DNA of 64,000 bases, from positions 61,574,019 through 61,638,018 of the forward strand of contig CM049306.1 in NCBI GenBank assembly GCA_026874595.1, read 5' to 3'. Both the position numbers and the translations under genes were made by a program. The stretch comes from Sipunculus nudus. Taxonomy: Eukaryota; Annelida; Sipuncula; Golfingiida; Sipunculidae. The notes below the pieces were generated by a model. It made no database searches. It saw only the letters and a list, made by a program, of their open reading frames with translations, and was not told the DNA's origin. Of this stretch, positions 1 to 10,539 are shown piece by piece. Numbering within the stretch: position 1 is the stretch's first letter; every line of letters starts with the position of its first letter.

Positions 1-26
1 ACCACGTTATCACGCACTCAGGTGAG
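1..26 (+). other. Possible exon end with consensus splice donor
   Basis: Positions 18-26 read CAG|GTGAGT, an exact match to the metazoan 5' splice-site consensus, with GT at 21-22. If real, bases 1-20 are the end of an exon that starts outside the window. A single donor motif is expected by chance every few kilobases, so this is only a hint. Confidence 0.2.
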
Positions 27-1000
27 TTTCCCACCATACCTGTCCAATGACATCATAACACAGGTGTTTTGTGGTCAGAGCAGACGTGGTGTTGTCCGGG
101 GAAAACGTCATACGCCATGAACACGGCAGCCACCTGTTTAATTGGTCTCACCTGCCGAGAAAGGCGTGACAATGACTATTTCTACCATCTATAGGATATT
201 CGCTGTAAATCTATACATTTCTAATTATATGACTTATGACTTAAATTTTAACGGAGGCGAGATAAGCAACTGACAGTGTTTGAGTAGTTATGCTAGCTTA
301 GGTACACACACACATACACGAACACTTATATCTATGTATAAGACAATATGTGCAATATAAATGTGAAAGTGTGTTTTAGGAAATGAGGAGTATAGATTAT
401 TGTTTTTCGGGATTTCTAAGTGTTAACAAAGGCGATATTGAAAGCATTATTATATATGCAGTAAAATATAGCTTTAAAATATCCACATTTTATATATTGG
501 TGGAAGGGTGTGGCAGGGCAGCCGACAGTGTGTACCATTAATAACTTATGAAACCAGAGCAGCAAAGTGGCGGGAAGCTGAGCTGAGCACAGACACGCCG
601 GACAATGGCCTAGCGTGATTTTTTCTCCGGCCCCTAAGGTTTTCTCATCACGTTTGAGTGACTGTGGCCATATCAATGTATCTGCTTATTCCATTCGGCC
701 CTCCACATATAAATAAGTACAACTGATATTGCTATCTCTTACATGAGCGTGGTTTATTAATTTACCATTCAAAGCAACGTCGAGGTAGGCGCAATATACA
801 TAAACACTGTATATATATATAGACTGGTGCATGTATAATTCGGTCTTGTATCAGACTTACAGAGAGAACACTATCATAGACATGTATCTTTGATCTTCCC
901 GGATGTGTTAAAGAGGGTGTGACAGGTCATATCAATACTATACTCTTGGGTATGTAATATATATGCTGGTGTTGCTCCGGTTTGTAACAAATATGTTTTA
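27..1000. other. Non-coding stretch, nothing recognised
   Basis: AT-rich sequence with a short CA-rich run near 303-320 and an AT run near 812-822. The reading frames here are short and AT-driven. No repeat family, RNA gene or regulatory block was recognised. Confidence 0.6.
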
Positions 1001-1005
1001 ACCAG

Positions 1006-1236
1006 ATGTTGAGATGGGCCGACGGGGTGGTTTTGGTGTCTGAAAGCCGTACCACGAGTGTGTGCGCCGCTCCTGTCACAGCAGACGACACTGGCGGCGA
1101 GGCGCGTTTGGCGCGCAGATCGCACGCTTTCTCAATCGAGATGTGCCTTCAGGAAAGTCAATCACCTGAGATTATACCCGAAGCTGCTCCTGTCGCAGCC
1201 ATGCAGACGGAACCTGTTTATGATAGCAGTAGATAG
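1006..1236 (+). CDS. Candidate terminal exon, product unknown
   Basis: A GC-richer island in AT-rich DNA carries a 76-codon frame that opens directly after an acceptor-like TTTTAACCAG (AG at 1004-1005) and ends in a stop at 1234-1236. The tail, with PEIIPEAAPVAAMQTEP, is acidic, proline-rich and of ordinary composition, as in a real C-terminus. The start, LRWADGVVLV, loosely recalls the hydrophobic strand of Ras-like GTPases (RERG/RASL type), but no P-loop, NKxD or SAK box is present, so no family is assigned. An AATAAA at 2031-2036 could serve as a distant polyadenylation signal. The overlapping frame at 1058-1381 is less protein-like. It could also be a chance open frame in a GC-rich patch. 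Confidence 0.2.
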   Translation: MLRWADGVVLVSESRTTSVCAAPVTADDTGGEARLARRSHAFSIEMCLQESQSPEIIPEAAPVAAMQTEPVYDSSR

Positions 1237-2884
1237 AGTACCGGTCACGGCCAGGTATACGCGGATAACAATAGCAACTCACGCCATCACGCGCTCCGCC
1301 AAAAAGTATATAGTCCACCATAGAACAAATGCCATGGACCAGGCCTCCGCAAGCATGACAATTTTACGATTGTGTTTGTGACTTGGTCAGTTTACAAGTC
1401 CTTTGCCCTGGAGAGCAGGGGTAATACCACCCGATCTCTGCAAAAGCCCGTTTCCGGCCAGCCCACTCACTTCCTTCGTATTGATCTATCATATACAAAC
1501 GCCAAATTCTTGAATTCTGCAGTATGCGGTCGCACTTTGCATAACCGAATTCCAGGTCAAACCACTAACTGTTTGTCTTGGTTCGTACGAAGCTGAGATA
1601 TGCGATTGAACAACAAATATCCCCTGGTAGCGATTAACAGAACAAAGGGATTTCGACCAGCTTGACTGCTGGTTGACCTCTGGATGCAATGAAGGGCTAA
1701 CCACAAATTGACAAACTGTAATGGTACTGAATGGCGCTACCATCATGCGGTTGTTTTCATCTGCCCGCCATTTGTCTCTTGTCTCGGACGGTCATTGGCA
1801 ATTTTGTCCAAACGTGTCCAAGACCTACCTGAAATACATGTTGAAGTGACTTGTAAAGATGGTTTTTATTCTCTCTGTGTGTTTTCCTGCTCTCTGATCA
1901 TACACCTGTCTGTCATTATGTAACATACTCAGACTTGAATCGGCGCGTGCTGACTCCAGTATTGAAGTGGGTGGTCCCACTATGGCGCCAGTGTTAAATT
2001 CAACATTGAGGACCACAGAGAAGTACCTTCAATAAAACATTTTTTAATTATATATTAAATATACGTTTTTATTCAGAATATCTTTGCTCCTTTCAGAATA
2101 TATATTATTTAAATAATCTGAAACTTTGGCAGTTTTGGGGAAAGTTTAAGCAGCATTACGGATGTCCTTGTTTTAACTTTTTAGTGTATTATTATTATCC
2201 CGGATAATAAATTGACTCCAGATGAACATTTTATCTCAAACGGACCGAACTAGAGTTATGCGCTATAGAAAAAATTAATTACATGTGCTAATATGCATCC
2301 AGAATAATATTTTAATGTCACTTTTATCCACACTTCCTTAACTCACTGAACAGGGGTTGCACGCTGTTTATCAAATTAAATATATACCCCCACAATGGTC
2401 CACACTACAGACCACGTCTCGACCGCCCCTTATGGTCAGTAACAAACTGTTTCACTACAAAAAGGTGTGGCGTTTTATTGGCAGTTTCGTTATAGAAGCC
2501 CATTATACTCTTTTTATATTAAAACTCTTTTTTTTTCTGGCATGCATTAATAACAAAAAGTTATCAATATGAATACGTAGAGAAAAAAAATAAGACGCAT
2601 GTCGCACGCAATGAGGGAGCAAGTGCATATTGCCTTCTGAGTACGGTTTGTCCATCCTCCCTACGTGCTTACGGACTGTCTACGACCTCAAAATTTCGCA
2701 AGACGGACTTGCGTTGCACGTGAGATTCTGCACAAAATTTGGACGCAAACAGGCCTTATGACCCCGTAAGCCGATTATGACTAAGACTTTTCCTCTTCAA
2801 CCTCCACGGCCTCCATGACACCAAAATTCACAGGGGACGTACGATCACAAAATTCGTGCGTCCAGTTAGGACCAAGGCTTAAGC
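1237..2884. other. Non-coding stretch with a possible poly(A) signal
   Basis: No convincing frame or repeat was seen. AATAAA lies at 2031-2036, just after a GTGGTCC/GGACCAC inverted pair (about 1970 and 2010). The remainder is AT-rich with homopolymer runs. Confidence 0.5.
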
Positions 2885-3110
2885 GATTGTAGGCCATGGC
2901 TTATTTAGCGTACTCTCTCCGGGTTCGATCCCCGGCATTGCTATGCGAGTTGGGTGGTACAGTGGCAAGTCCTTCCATGGTTGGTGCCTTTCTCCGGGTC
3001 CTCCGGTTTCCTCTACCTCCAAAGACTACCGAACGCCATCATCCGAGCCATGGAGAATGCCTCGTATTAGTTATTATAACTAGTTGGACAGTCAAAGTAA
3101 AATAAATTAA
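2885..3110 (+). mobile_element. tRNA-derived SINE
   Basis: An exact RNA polymerase III B box, GGTTCGATCCC, is at 2922-2932, preceded by an A-box-like TGGCTTATTTAG near 2897. Downstream is a GC-rich body with CTCCGGGTCCTCCGGTTTCC (2992-3011) and CTCTACCTCCAAAG, the kind of conserved central block found in animal tRNA-derived SINEs. The copy fades into an A-rich tail, AAAGTAAAATAAATTAAG, near 3095-3112. The A box is short and close to the B box, so this is a decayed copy. The 69-codon frame across it is a by-product. Confidence 0.6.
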
Positions 3111-3325
3111 GTTTATATTTACATAATTGAAGAGAAATATCACTTGCAAATCTGTAATCTGTGTGAATCTGTGACAATTACTCTTACTTTCATTTTTAGC
3201 AAATTAGTCATTTTCGAAATCAAGCACACACACGGGTCGAACATTCTAAAGAAAGGGGAAATAATAATTATAAAAAAATAGAAATATTGCACTAAGACAG
3301 CGCAGATCTCCGCCAAGGCACACTC

Positions 3326-3775
3326 AGATTGGTTAAATATATAACCAATTTAATTGGTTAAGCCAGTTTTGGTTATTTTAACCAAGATATTGTTTATCTT
3401 AACCAATGTTTTGTTAAAGTTCAAAACAAACCAGTTGATAGTTTTGACCAATTTTTATTGGTTAACAGAATAAAAATACTGTATGTAGGTTTAACCAATA
3501 TACACGTCATTTGATAACCAAAATATTGGTTACTTAAGCACACATTTGGTTGATTGAGATGATATTGGTTGATTTAACCAACACATTGGTAATTTCAACC
3601 AACTTGTTACCAAACTCATTGGTCATTAAGACCAATTTTGATTGGTCGACCGTTTGGTTGAATATATTCAACCAGTTTTCTTGGTTGGGTTAAACATTGG
3701 TTGATTTTATCAACATATTGGTTATTTTACCAACTGATTGGTCAAACACTGACCAAACCAATTTGTCAAGTTTTA
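3326..3775. repeat. Array of palindromic TTGGTT...AACCAA units, left part
   Basis: The motif TTGGTT (or ATTGGTT) and its complement AACCAA alternate throughout, spaced so that each ~20-22 bp unit is self-complementary, for example TTGGTTGATTTAACCAAC around 3568-3585. Units are degenerate (TTGGTC, TTGGTA, GACCAA, CAACCAG), so the array is old. The sequence can fold on many alternative pairings. The unrelated SINE-bearing block at 3776-4040 interrupts it. Confidence 0.8.
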
Positions 3776-4040
3776 ACATCGGACATAAAAGTGCTCCAAA
3801 TCAAACACAAGAGATGCAAGCTTCACTGGCTGAGGGGCAAAACGTCTGACTTGTATGCGAGCGGTCACAGGTTCGGGTCCAAGACCGGGCGGAAATTGTG
3901 TTTCCTCTTGAAACCAACACCAGGGCAACCCGAGGTCGAAGAATGACTTACAAGAAGACATAGATTCAATCTGAAGAATAAAACAACTGAAAAGTTGACT
4001 GAAAGTAGGAGTGCACACATGAATGTGTCCATTAGTCTGA
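3776..4040 (+). mobile_element. tRNA-derived SINE inside the TTGGTT array
   Basis: A box TGGCTGAGGGG (3827-3837) and B box GGTTCGGGTCC (3870-3880) lie 43 bp apart, the spacing seen in tRNAs. The A box matches TRGCNNAGNGG and the B box differs from GGTTCGANTCC at one site. The tRNA-like head is followed by CGGGCGG...TTTCCTC and a body ending near AATAAAACAACTG. The block has none of the TTGGTT motif found on both sides, as expected if it inserted into the array. Exact ends and target duplications are unclear. The 128-codon minus-strand frame across it is a shadow of the SINE and array. Confidence 0.6.
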
Positions 4041-4345
4041 CCATTTTGAATTGGTTCATGTGACCAATTTATTATCTGATTTAACCAATTTGTTTTGGTT
4101 GACCTCAACCAAAGTACATTGGTTGAGAATAACCAAATTATTTTGGTCAAACTAACCAATTTTGTCGGTTTAAATGATCAGCTGTGTTGGTTGCTCTGAC
4201 CAATATATAGGTTGATTTGACCAATACCTGTTGTTTGATTACGACCAAATTAAATTGGTTGTTTTAAGCAATAAATTGTTTGGACATATTTTGACAAGTT
4301 AAATTGGTTGGATTCAAACAATTTTTTGGTTGATTCAATATTTTG
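4041..4345. repeat. Array of palindromic TTGGTT...AACCAA units, right part
   Basis: This is the same alternation as at 3326-3775, for example GATTTAACCAATTTGTTTTG near 4079 and TTGGTTGAGAATAACCAAAT near 4120. It is more degenerate towards the right edge, where TTGGTT occurs without a paired AACCAA. Confidence 0.75.
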
Positions 4346-4843
4346 AGTGCAGCTCATTACCCCCATATATGGCATTGTCAGAAATGCAAAATTTTTTTCA
4401 TGAAAAAATTCCTGGATCCAGACGGTGACCTATTTATATTTAATCAACTGTTCCTTGTATCATTGCCGACCTATTCTGAAACTTTCATAAAAATCCGTCT
4501 ATAACTTTTTGGTTAATGTTGCTAACAGACAAACCACCGCAGGCAAAAAAATATACTATATAGTAACAGCACCGCTCGGCTGTAACTTAATTTTTTGGTG
4601 GTCCCATTAGAGGTGCTGCCGCTATGTCGAACCTTATATATACAAACCTTCATATATGCCTTGATCCGATAACAAGTTGTGATGTACAACGAAAATATCT
4701 ATCAAAGATAAAGACAACCGTCGTGCGCTTTATTTTGCTTAAAGCCTGATATTGAAACAAAGAAAAATCAATATTCCTTTAACTCCATGTATATGTGTAA
4801 AAATTTAAAATATTTCCTAGCATGCTATAAATGTAACAATTAA
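4346..4843. other. Non-coding stretch, nothing recognised
   Basis: AT-rich sequence without a convincing frame or repeat. It contains a short ATTTTTTTCATGAAAAAAT near-palindrome at about 4391. Confidence 0.5.
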
Positions 4844-5047
4844 TCAGCTTTCTTTTACAACATTACCATATGTTACGTTCAAGTAAACAAACGTAACCAC
4901 AACAGCCCCAGGTACTGAAGGGACCCAAGCCTTTCTAAGTTTAACAATATACTTGCTTCGTGAAGCAACCAGAAAGATTCGACTGACATTATTAACTGTA
5001 GGCTTTATGTGACAAAATACTTTTATGAATGACTGCATGTTATACAC
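4844..5047 (-). repeat. Diverged copy of a dispersed repeat (partner at 5934-6149)
   Basis: A minus-strand 67-codon frame here and one at 5934-6149 share order and sequence: SFIKVFCH against SLMKLFCH near the start, and VVVTFVYL against VVVTFVFL near the end. The DNA also matches in patches, such as TGACAAAATACTTTTATGAA against TGACAAAATAGTTTCATTAA. Two anciently related copies of one repeat explain this better than two genes. Neither copy resembles a family I know. Confidence 0.45.
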
Positions 5048-5456
5048 CGAGTCTCACCAGAAGTAATTCTCATGCAGTGATCTCTATGATACTTAATTTC
5101 TGCGACAATTTCCTGTTGTAATTTTAGTTCAGTTGATCTAAATTATATATCTCTGGGATGTATATATATAGCACCTGAATATTTGTAGCTAGGTCATTTA
5201 AATTATATCACCGTGCGTCAATATATTTAAAATAAAATTCCCATGTAAACCATACCCCCCCCCCATTCAAATAAGATAAAAACAGTAAAATGCATGTGTA
5301 GTTATGCACATATGTATGTTTTCAGGTTCTTTGTGACTTGCCTATATATATGGATTTGCTAACGTCACCTCGATATGCTCCGAAATGCTGTCCCGAATTC
5401 TAAAAATTGATTGTCATGTCGAAATGTCCTGATGTGTCCCCGATTTTCTTTTACCA
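5048..5456. other. Non-coding stretch
   Basis: AT-rich sequence with a poly-C run near 5256-5265. The right end begins a patch of CCGATGT-like words that leads into the tandem repeat at 5457-5609. Nothing else was recognised. Confidence 0.5.
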
Positions 5457-5609
5457 TCCGATGTCATATCAATGTGTCCCGATGTTACTCCGAAGTTAAT
5501 CCGATGTCATATCGGGAAACATCGGTGACGATACCAGTGGTGCGTGAGCACTATCAAACAGGACACATCGGTGACGATACCAGTGGTGCGTGAGCCCTAT
5601 CAAACAGGA
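5457..5609 (+). repeat. Two-copy 46 bp tandem repeat with CCGATGT prelude
   Basis: ATCCGATGTCATATC occurs at about 5457 and 5500. A 46 bp unit beginning ACATCGGTGACGATACCAGT then occurs twice, at 5519-5564 and 5565-5609. The two copies are almost identical (GTGAGCACTATC against GTGAGCCCTATC), so the duplication is recent. The 60-codon frame across it is incidental. Confidence 0.85.
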
Positions 5610-5826
5610 TTGTCCCGAGTCGGGAAAGGGGATCCCGTTAAGTGCTGGAGCCTTACATGAAAATAAAAACCAGAGCTCGTTATATAAGCTTTCATGCTAA
5701 TATATTAATTTAGATTTTTAGAAAATCCAAAAGCTACAACTGCATTGTGTATTCAATTTCGATCCACTGGTTCTGCATGGGTCTACCCATGGGGAACCGG
5801 ACATACGCTTCGTAAAATACCCAGGG

Positions 5827-6020
5827 GGCATGTCACTACTAATGAACCGTCAATCCTGTACACCACAAAGATCTTTTTAAATATACAAAAGTAGCAACAT
5901 CATTCTCAGGTAACAAATTAAGGCATGTCACTACTAAGGAACCGTCAATCCTATACACCAAGAGGATCTTGTTAAAAATACAAAAGTAACAACAACATTG
6001 TCAGGGAACAAATGAATGAT
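5827..6020 (+). repeat. Two-copy ~97 bp tandem repeat
   Basis: GGCATGTCACTACTAATGAA (from 5827) recurs as GGCATGTCACTACTAAGGAA (from 5924). Both are followed by CCGTCAATCCT.TACACCA, AAATACAAAAGTA.CAACA and TCAGG.AACAAAT. The second copy runs into the dispersed repeat at 5934-6149. Confidence 0.85.
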
Positions 6021-6149
6021 ATAATCATATAGAATGAATACAATGTGCTTTGTGAAACAGGAAATATAAGGAAAATATGAATCAGTGGTAAAATAATGTA
6101 TTTGGTGACAAAATAGTTTCATTAATGAAGGCATGCCACATATATACAT
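5934..6149 (-). repeat. Diverged copy of a dispersed repeat (partner at 4844-5047)
   Basis: See the partner at 4844-5047: the minus-strand reading shares the (S)L(M)KLFCH and VVVTFVFL blocks in the same order. Its right part overlaps the second 97 bp tandem copy. Not called as a gene. Confidence 0.45.
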
Positions 6150-7048
6150 ATAAACACACCTTAAGTTAAAAAGCTTGTGTCATGCACGCTTCCCTCAGTA
6201 AATACCTTTAGGGAATATTTGAAATTCACATGTTCTCATACACGAATACCTGGAATATCTACCAAAGCGAAAGGGAAACGTCAGTGCTAGGTGTACGCCT
6301 GTACGTGATCGGCCGAGGATTCCTAGCTCTTTCGATAGGACCAACGTCCACCGTGTACACGACGTACGTACGACTAACGCGTTGAGAACGTATCAGTAAC
6401 ATGACACGGAACTGCTCCCCAGCACGTTACAAGCCGCAAGTGACTTTTGTCTAATCTACTTTAGACATATTAAAACTGTTATTTGCCCTCTAGAATTATT
6501 AAGTGTGGCATAACATTTATATCAAGTGGATGTTAAATTCTTATGGGACTAGTCCACTTGCAACAATTCGTGCCCGTGTGGATAGACCGTGTAATGAATC
6601 CAATTCGCTTGGGTTTACGCTGTCATGAAGTGCTCTTGGTCAATATTTAAATGTCCTCATAAGAATGTTAGGTCGACGCAAAAAAAAGCCTTCGGAATGT
6701 GTCAGACAGAAACAAAGTAACAGAGTAAAATAAATTTACGTAAACCCATTTAATTTGTTAATGACTTGAATGTCTGAATTGAATCGCTAATCGCCTTGAT
6801 TAAACTTAAGTCTAAATTTGCCAGTGATATATATTAATTTATATATATAAGTAAACTGTGTAATTAAATAAATTGTTCCGGCTGAGCCCTCCGCCAATAT
6901 GTATATAAGGATCCCATTAGCAGATGTATGCACTTAACAACTGCTTAGACGAATGCTCAGGAAACAAAACCAAAAAGTAGTCTAATTAGCGGGTTATTAC
7001 TGTATATATATAAAATATTTTACCTTGACTGAAGAATTTAATATACTA
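6150..7048. other. Non-coding stretch, nothing recognised
   Basis: A modestly GC-richer patch at about 6280-6440 holds no frame of note. It contains ACGTACGTACG near 6362. The remainder is AT-rich. Confidence 0.5.

Positions 7049-7049
<1 letters not shown>

Positions 7050-7101
<52 letters not shown>
7050..7101. repeat. (AT)n microsatellite
   Basis: Uninterrupted AT dinucleotides at about 7051-7085, then ACATATATATATATATACA. Confidence 0.95.
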
Positions 7102-8368
7102 CATGTTAATATATTAAACAAACACATGTTCAAATGCACATTGATATATAATACGTGCATAAAAGATCAACATGTTAAGAGGTGATTTATCCTTCCCCAA
7201 TGGTACCAGATATAAAGCAAATGACAGAAAAGCACTTCCGGGTGAAAATGAGTGGGCATGCGCACTGTATCAACCTACCTGGTACCTGCGACAGCAAATG
7301 TATGGCTGACTCTCACGTTAACTACTATAAGGACTCGGCTTTGCTTGGTTACACAGGTATCCACTTCAGTGGCAACAAGAAATAATGTTTTATTACACTC
7401 GAGGTGAGATCAAAGTGAACGCTGACCCCCGTTATCTAAACACTATTTGTCTCTAACATGGTGCATATGTATATTTTGATGATTTTTGGGTAATTCAAAA
7501 TTGCACATAATCAGCAGTGCCCGTCGATGTATAGTGTATATATATAGCTGGTTTTGATGTTGAATGAATGAACGATAACTGGGCAGTATACATTATGAGA
7601 TTGCGTGAGTTCAACTGTTAAACAAACATACCACCACTAGTGTCATAGAACGATTTAGATGTCGTAAAATATGAAAGGAGAGAAACAGTTCATGACCTTG
7701 GCTTTGAGGTTTATGGACTGGCAAACAATAATGTTCATATATCAAGCTTATTGATAATGCTACATATGTAACCTGTTTGTACTGAAAGTTTTCCAACGTA
7801 TACAAATAGAGTTCTGTGAAGTCTTTTCTCCAAGACGTCTACTGAAGAAATTTTAAATCGGTATCGGTAATACCAAATAACAGAAGATCTAACAAATATG
7901 GCCGATTACATGAAGGTCCTATGGTGACCTTGTATATGTCTATATATAAGCAAGTTTTAGTTTTATGACTTATGAAACCGTATACGGTTCTAAATATCCA
8001 GGTAACGGCTTGCTCCTGGCTATGCGCGTTGGAGGGAGTTTGGTAACACCTTCAGTGGCATATTATAATAATACCTTATTTAGAATCAGGTGTGACCATT
8101 GTTATGAATTTACAGTTCAGCCCGCTACCACGCTTCCCCGCGCTAATTGTCATTAGTAAGGTTATTGTTATTGCTAAGGTAGAATTTTACAGGGTGCTTG
8201 CAAGTGGGTGGATCTTTGTGTTTTGGGGTCCGCGTGGGCCTAATGACCAGATCTTGAAATCGGCGTTTTTATAAATGCACATATATAAACCTATATTAAT
8301 ATGCCCATCAAGCAAATATACATACATAACATTCATTCATCTATGCATATGTAAGGAGATACAATGTA
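7102..8368. other. Non-coding stretch with weak exon-like frame
   Basis: A 67-codon plus frame at 7182-7385 lies between an acceptor-like ATGGTACCAG (to 7210) and a donor-like TACACAG|GTATCC, but it has no recognisable domain. I do not call it. Nothing else stands out. Confidence 0.4.
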
Positions 8369-8440
8369 CAGTGGCGTAACCAGTGGTATGGCCGGGGGGG
8401 GCATTCCCCCCCCCCCCCCCGGACCCGCTTAAACGGGAAG
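8369..8440 (+). mobile_element. Left end of a decayed inverted-repeat transposon
   Basis: CAGTGGCGTAACCAG (8369-8383), followed by a G run (8394-8401), GCATT and a C15 run (8406-8420), is the type of terminus seen in CAGTGGCGNA... DNA transposons common in invertebrates. No matching right terminus was found in the following few kilobases, so this is a solitary or truncated end. The G8/C15 pair can form a hairpin. Confidence 0.4.
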
Positions 8441-9396
8441 GGGGCAAAAAATCGGGAAGGGAAATTTACGGCTCTACGTCTGAGTGATAAAAGTAAACAA
8501 ATATTGTTTAAAAAATGGGTGATTTCTACAGCGTTAAATTATGTAGAAGTGATAAATCGAGAAGGTATGGAATTGATAGGGAAAGGATAACATAATGCAA
8601 CTATTTTGTTAGCCTCATAGTTATAGGAAGACAGTGTTGATATGTAAACTTTAATGCCGATTTTACACAGGATGAATGATGTGGAATGTAATTCAAAGGA
8701 ATGCTGATAAAAAATATTCCATGGCAGGTATGTAAGTGGACGCGTTCTTTTCTGTTACCTGATGGTCGGGGCAATGGAGCCGAACCAATCGGCCTTGGTA
8801 CCTGTGGTGACTATAGTGGAACTTATGCATGGTGCAATATCTCGCCTTCATAAATAGCACGCTTCATTGGCTTCTTGGACGATTCCCCTTTGATCCACAA
8901 TATTTCCGATTTACTACGGTGAGAGTATTCGTTGTGGCGAGAAAGCTAAGATGAACGTTTTTTACCAAAGAGACGGCGGGTGTCACGGCAATATTAGTAG
9001 AAGCCATCCCGTCTCCCCAGCCAAGTGTGAAATCGCCAGAGCTTCACAGATAAAAAGTACTCTTTAAGTAACAGAAGATGAAAGTAAGGTGCTTCCAAAA
9101 TCCCCGCAGGCGGTGGGAAGCAACAAATTTCTGCGACACTGCTGCATTGAACAGAAAGCATTGAGCGCCACTGGCGGAGCGGCGAGCGGCACAAGTTGAA
9201 AGACGACTTATACGCCATGTTACTCCAGAAGATGTAGTAACGACCAGACGTCTCATGCGTAGCTTAATCTAGAGATATGTCGCGATTTGAGTCAAAGCAG
9301 GTGTTGATTCTTTTCTTTAAGTCGTAAAAATACACCTTATATATAGCTAAAACCAGTGTTAAGTAGTAATGGGAGTATGGTATATAAACTTGTACC
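8441..9396. other. Non-coding stretch with GC-richer island
   Basis: A GC-richer patch at about 8985-9260 carries two overlapping minus-strand frames of about 70 codons. They are low in complexity and cannot both be real. No domain was recognised. Either a fossil transposon piece or chance is possible. Confidence 0.4.
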
Positions 9397-9439
9397 TCTC
9401 TGTGTGTCTGTCTGTCTGTCTGTCTCTTTCTCACTCTGA

Positions 9440-9512
<73 letters not shown>
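9397..9512 (+). repeat. Compound (TCTG)n(TC)n microsatellite
   Basis: TCTG tetranucleotides occur in two blocks, at about 9401-9425 and 9441-9475, followed by uninterrupted TC dinucleotides to 9512. It creates spurious Ser/Leu/Cys-rich and Arg/Glu-rich frames on both strands. Confidence 0.97.
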
Positions 9513-9515
<3 letters not shown>

Positions 9516-10539
9516 CTCTTTCGCTCTCATAGAATAACGTTAAAACTGGAATTCTTTAAAAAAATGAAATGTGAAAAAAATGAAATTGACATGCAAACCA
9601 TTTAAAAACAAGGTCTTTCTAAAAAAAGAAAACCAAAAGTAAAACGCTTCTAACTCAAGGAAAATTGAAATGTCCGTATTCTCGGATTATGATGTCTGTA
9701 ATAAGATAAACTCAGTAAAATACATTACAAGTATCTTAAAAACATTAAGAATGTGTAAAAATTGGTCAAGATCCCTGTTCCCATGACGTTGGTCCAACTC
9801 ACCAGTTTTCTTTGTACATGCACACACATAGCAATTGCCAAATTTGGCTTGTTGGAGGTGGCTGTGGTATTACAGTGCATGGTTAAGTGCAGCTATAGAT
9901 TCGGGTGACAATCAGATCATGCCATGCAGTTATTCTGGCCGAATAAGGGAATGACCGAATGCGCGCCCCATTGTCAAACACTTAAAAGCACTTGAGCCAA
10001 TATAAAAGGCCTCGAGTCTATAAAAAGTCCAGTCTGTTACTGCGTACCTGCCCATTTTATGGGGACATGGTCAAAGGCCTTTCAAAGAGCAATACTTTAG
10101 GTCTGGTTTCCTGCATATTATGATGTCTGGCGATCGGTAATAAGAGGGCACCACTCGTCACTATGATACATTTGCAGAATGAAAAACGGCGTCCTGGTAA
10201 AACGTGTAATAATCCTCGGAACCTCCGTTAATAATGTGTAATTATGTCCGTTTACGCCGGGCAGCGCATGGCAACTTGTGTATGGGCGGGGCGTGGAAAT
10301 TATATTTGGAACAGCACAGACATATGATCACAGACAATTTTACTCCTTCAGACAGACATATATTTCGGCCACCCACACCCCGACACTCCCCATTGACCCC
10401 ACACATACTCGGGTTACCCTCCTCTGCAAATTTAAATATAACAAGTGACCTATGGGTCATGACGCTCAGCCGATCGACATGTTGACATTATTTCCTTGCA
10501 CAGGCAACTAATAAAGATAATGTAGGTGGCATTATAGTT
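9513..10539. other. Non-coding stretch, nothing recognised
   Basis: AT-rich to about 9800 and average composition after that. Overlapping plus and minus frames at about 10234-10485 oppose each other and show no domain. Confidence 0.5.

Noticed and set aside
2922-2932. Functional tRNA gene at the SINE B boxes (also 3870, 29347, 32888)
   Set aside because: No acceptor-stem complementarity or cloverleaf arms can be built around the A and B boxes. A SINE-type body follows the first two.
3773-4159. 128-codon minus-strand frame
   Set aside because: It crosses the boundary between the TTGGTT array and a SINE, so it joins two unrelated repeats and cannot be a gene.
7182-7385. Possible exon between ATGGTACCAG and TACACAG|GTATCC
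   Set aside because: The frame is short and shows no recognisable pattern. Both splice motifs are weak and such pairs are common by chance.
9264-9605. Arg/Glu- and Ser/Leu/Cys-rich frames on both strands
   Set aside because: They are translations of the TCTG/TC microsatellite.
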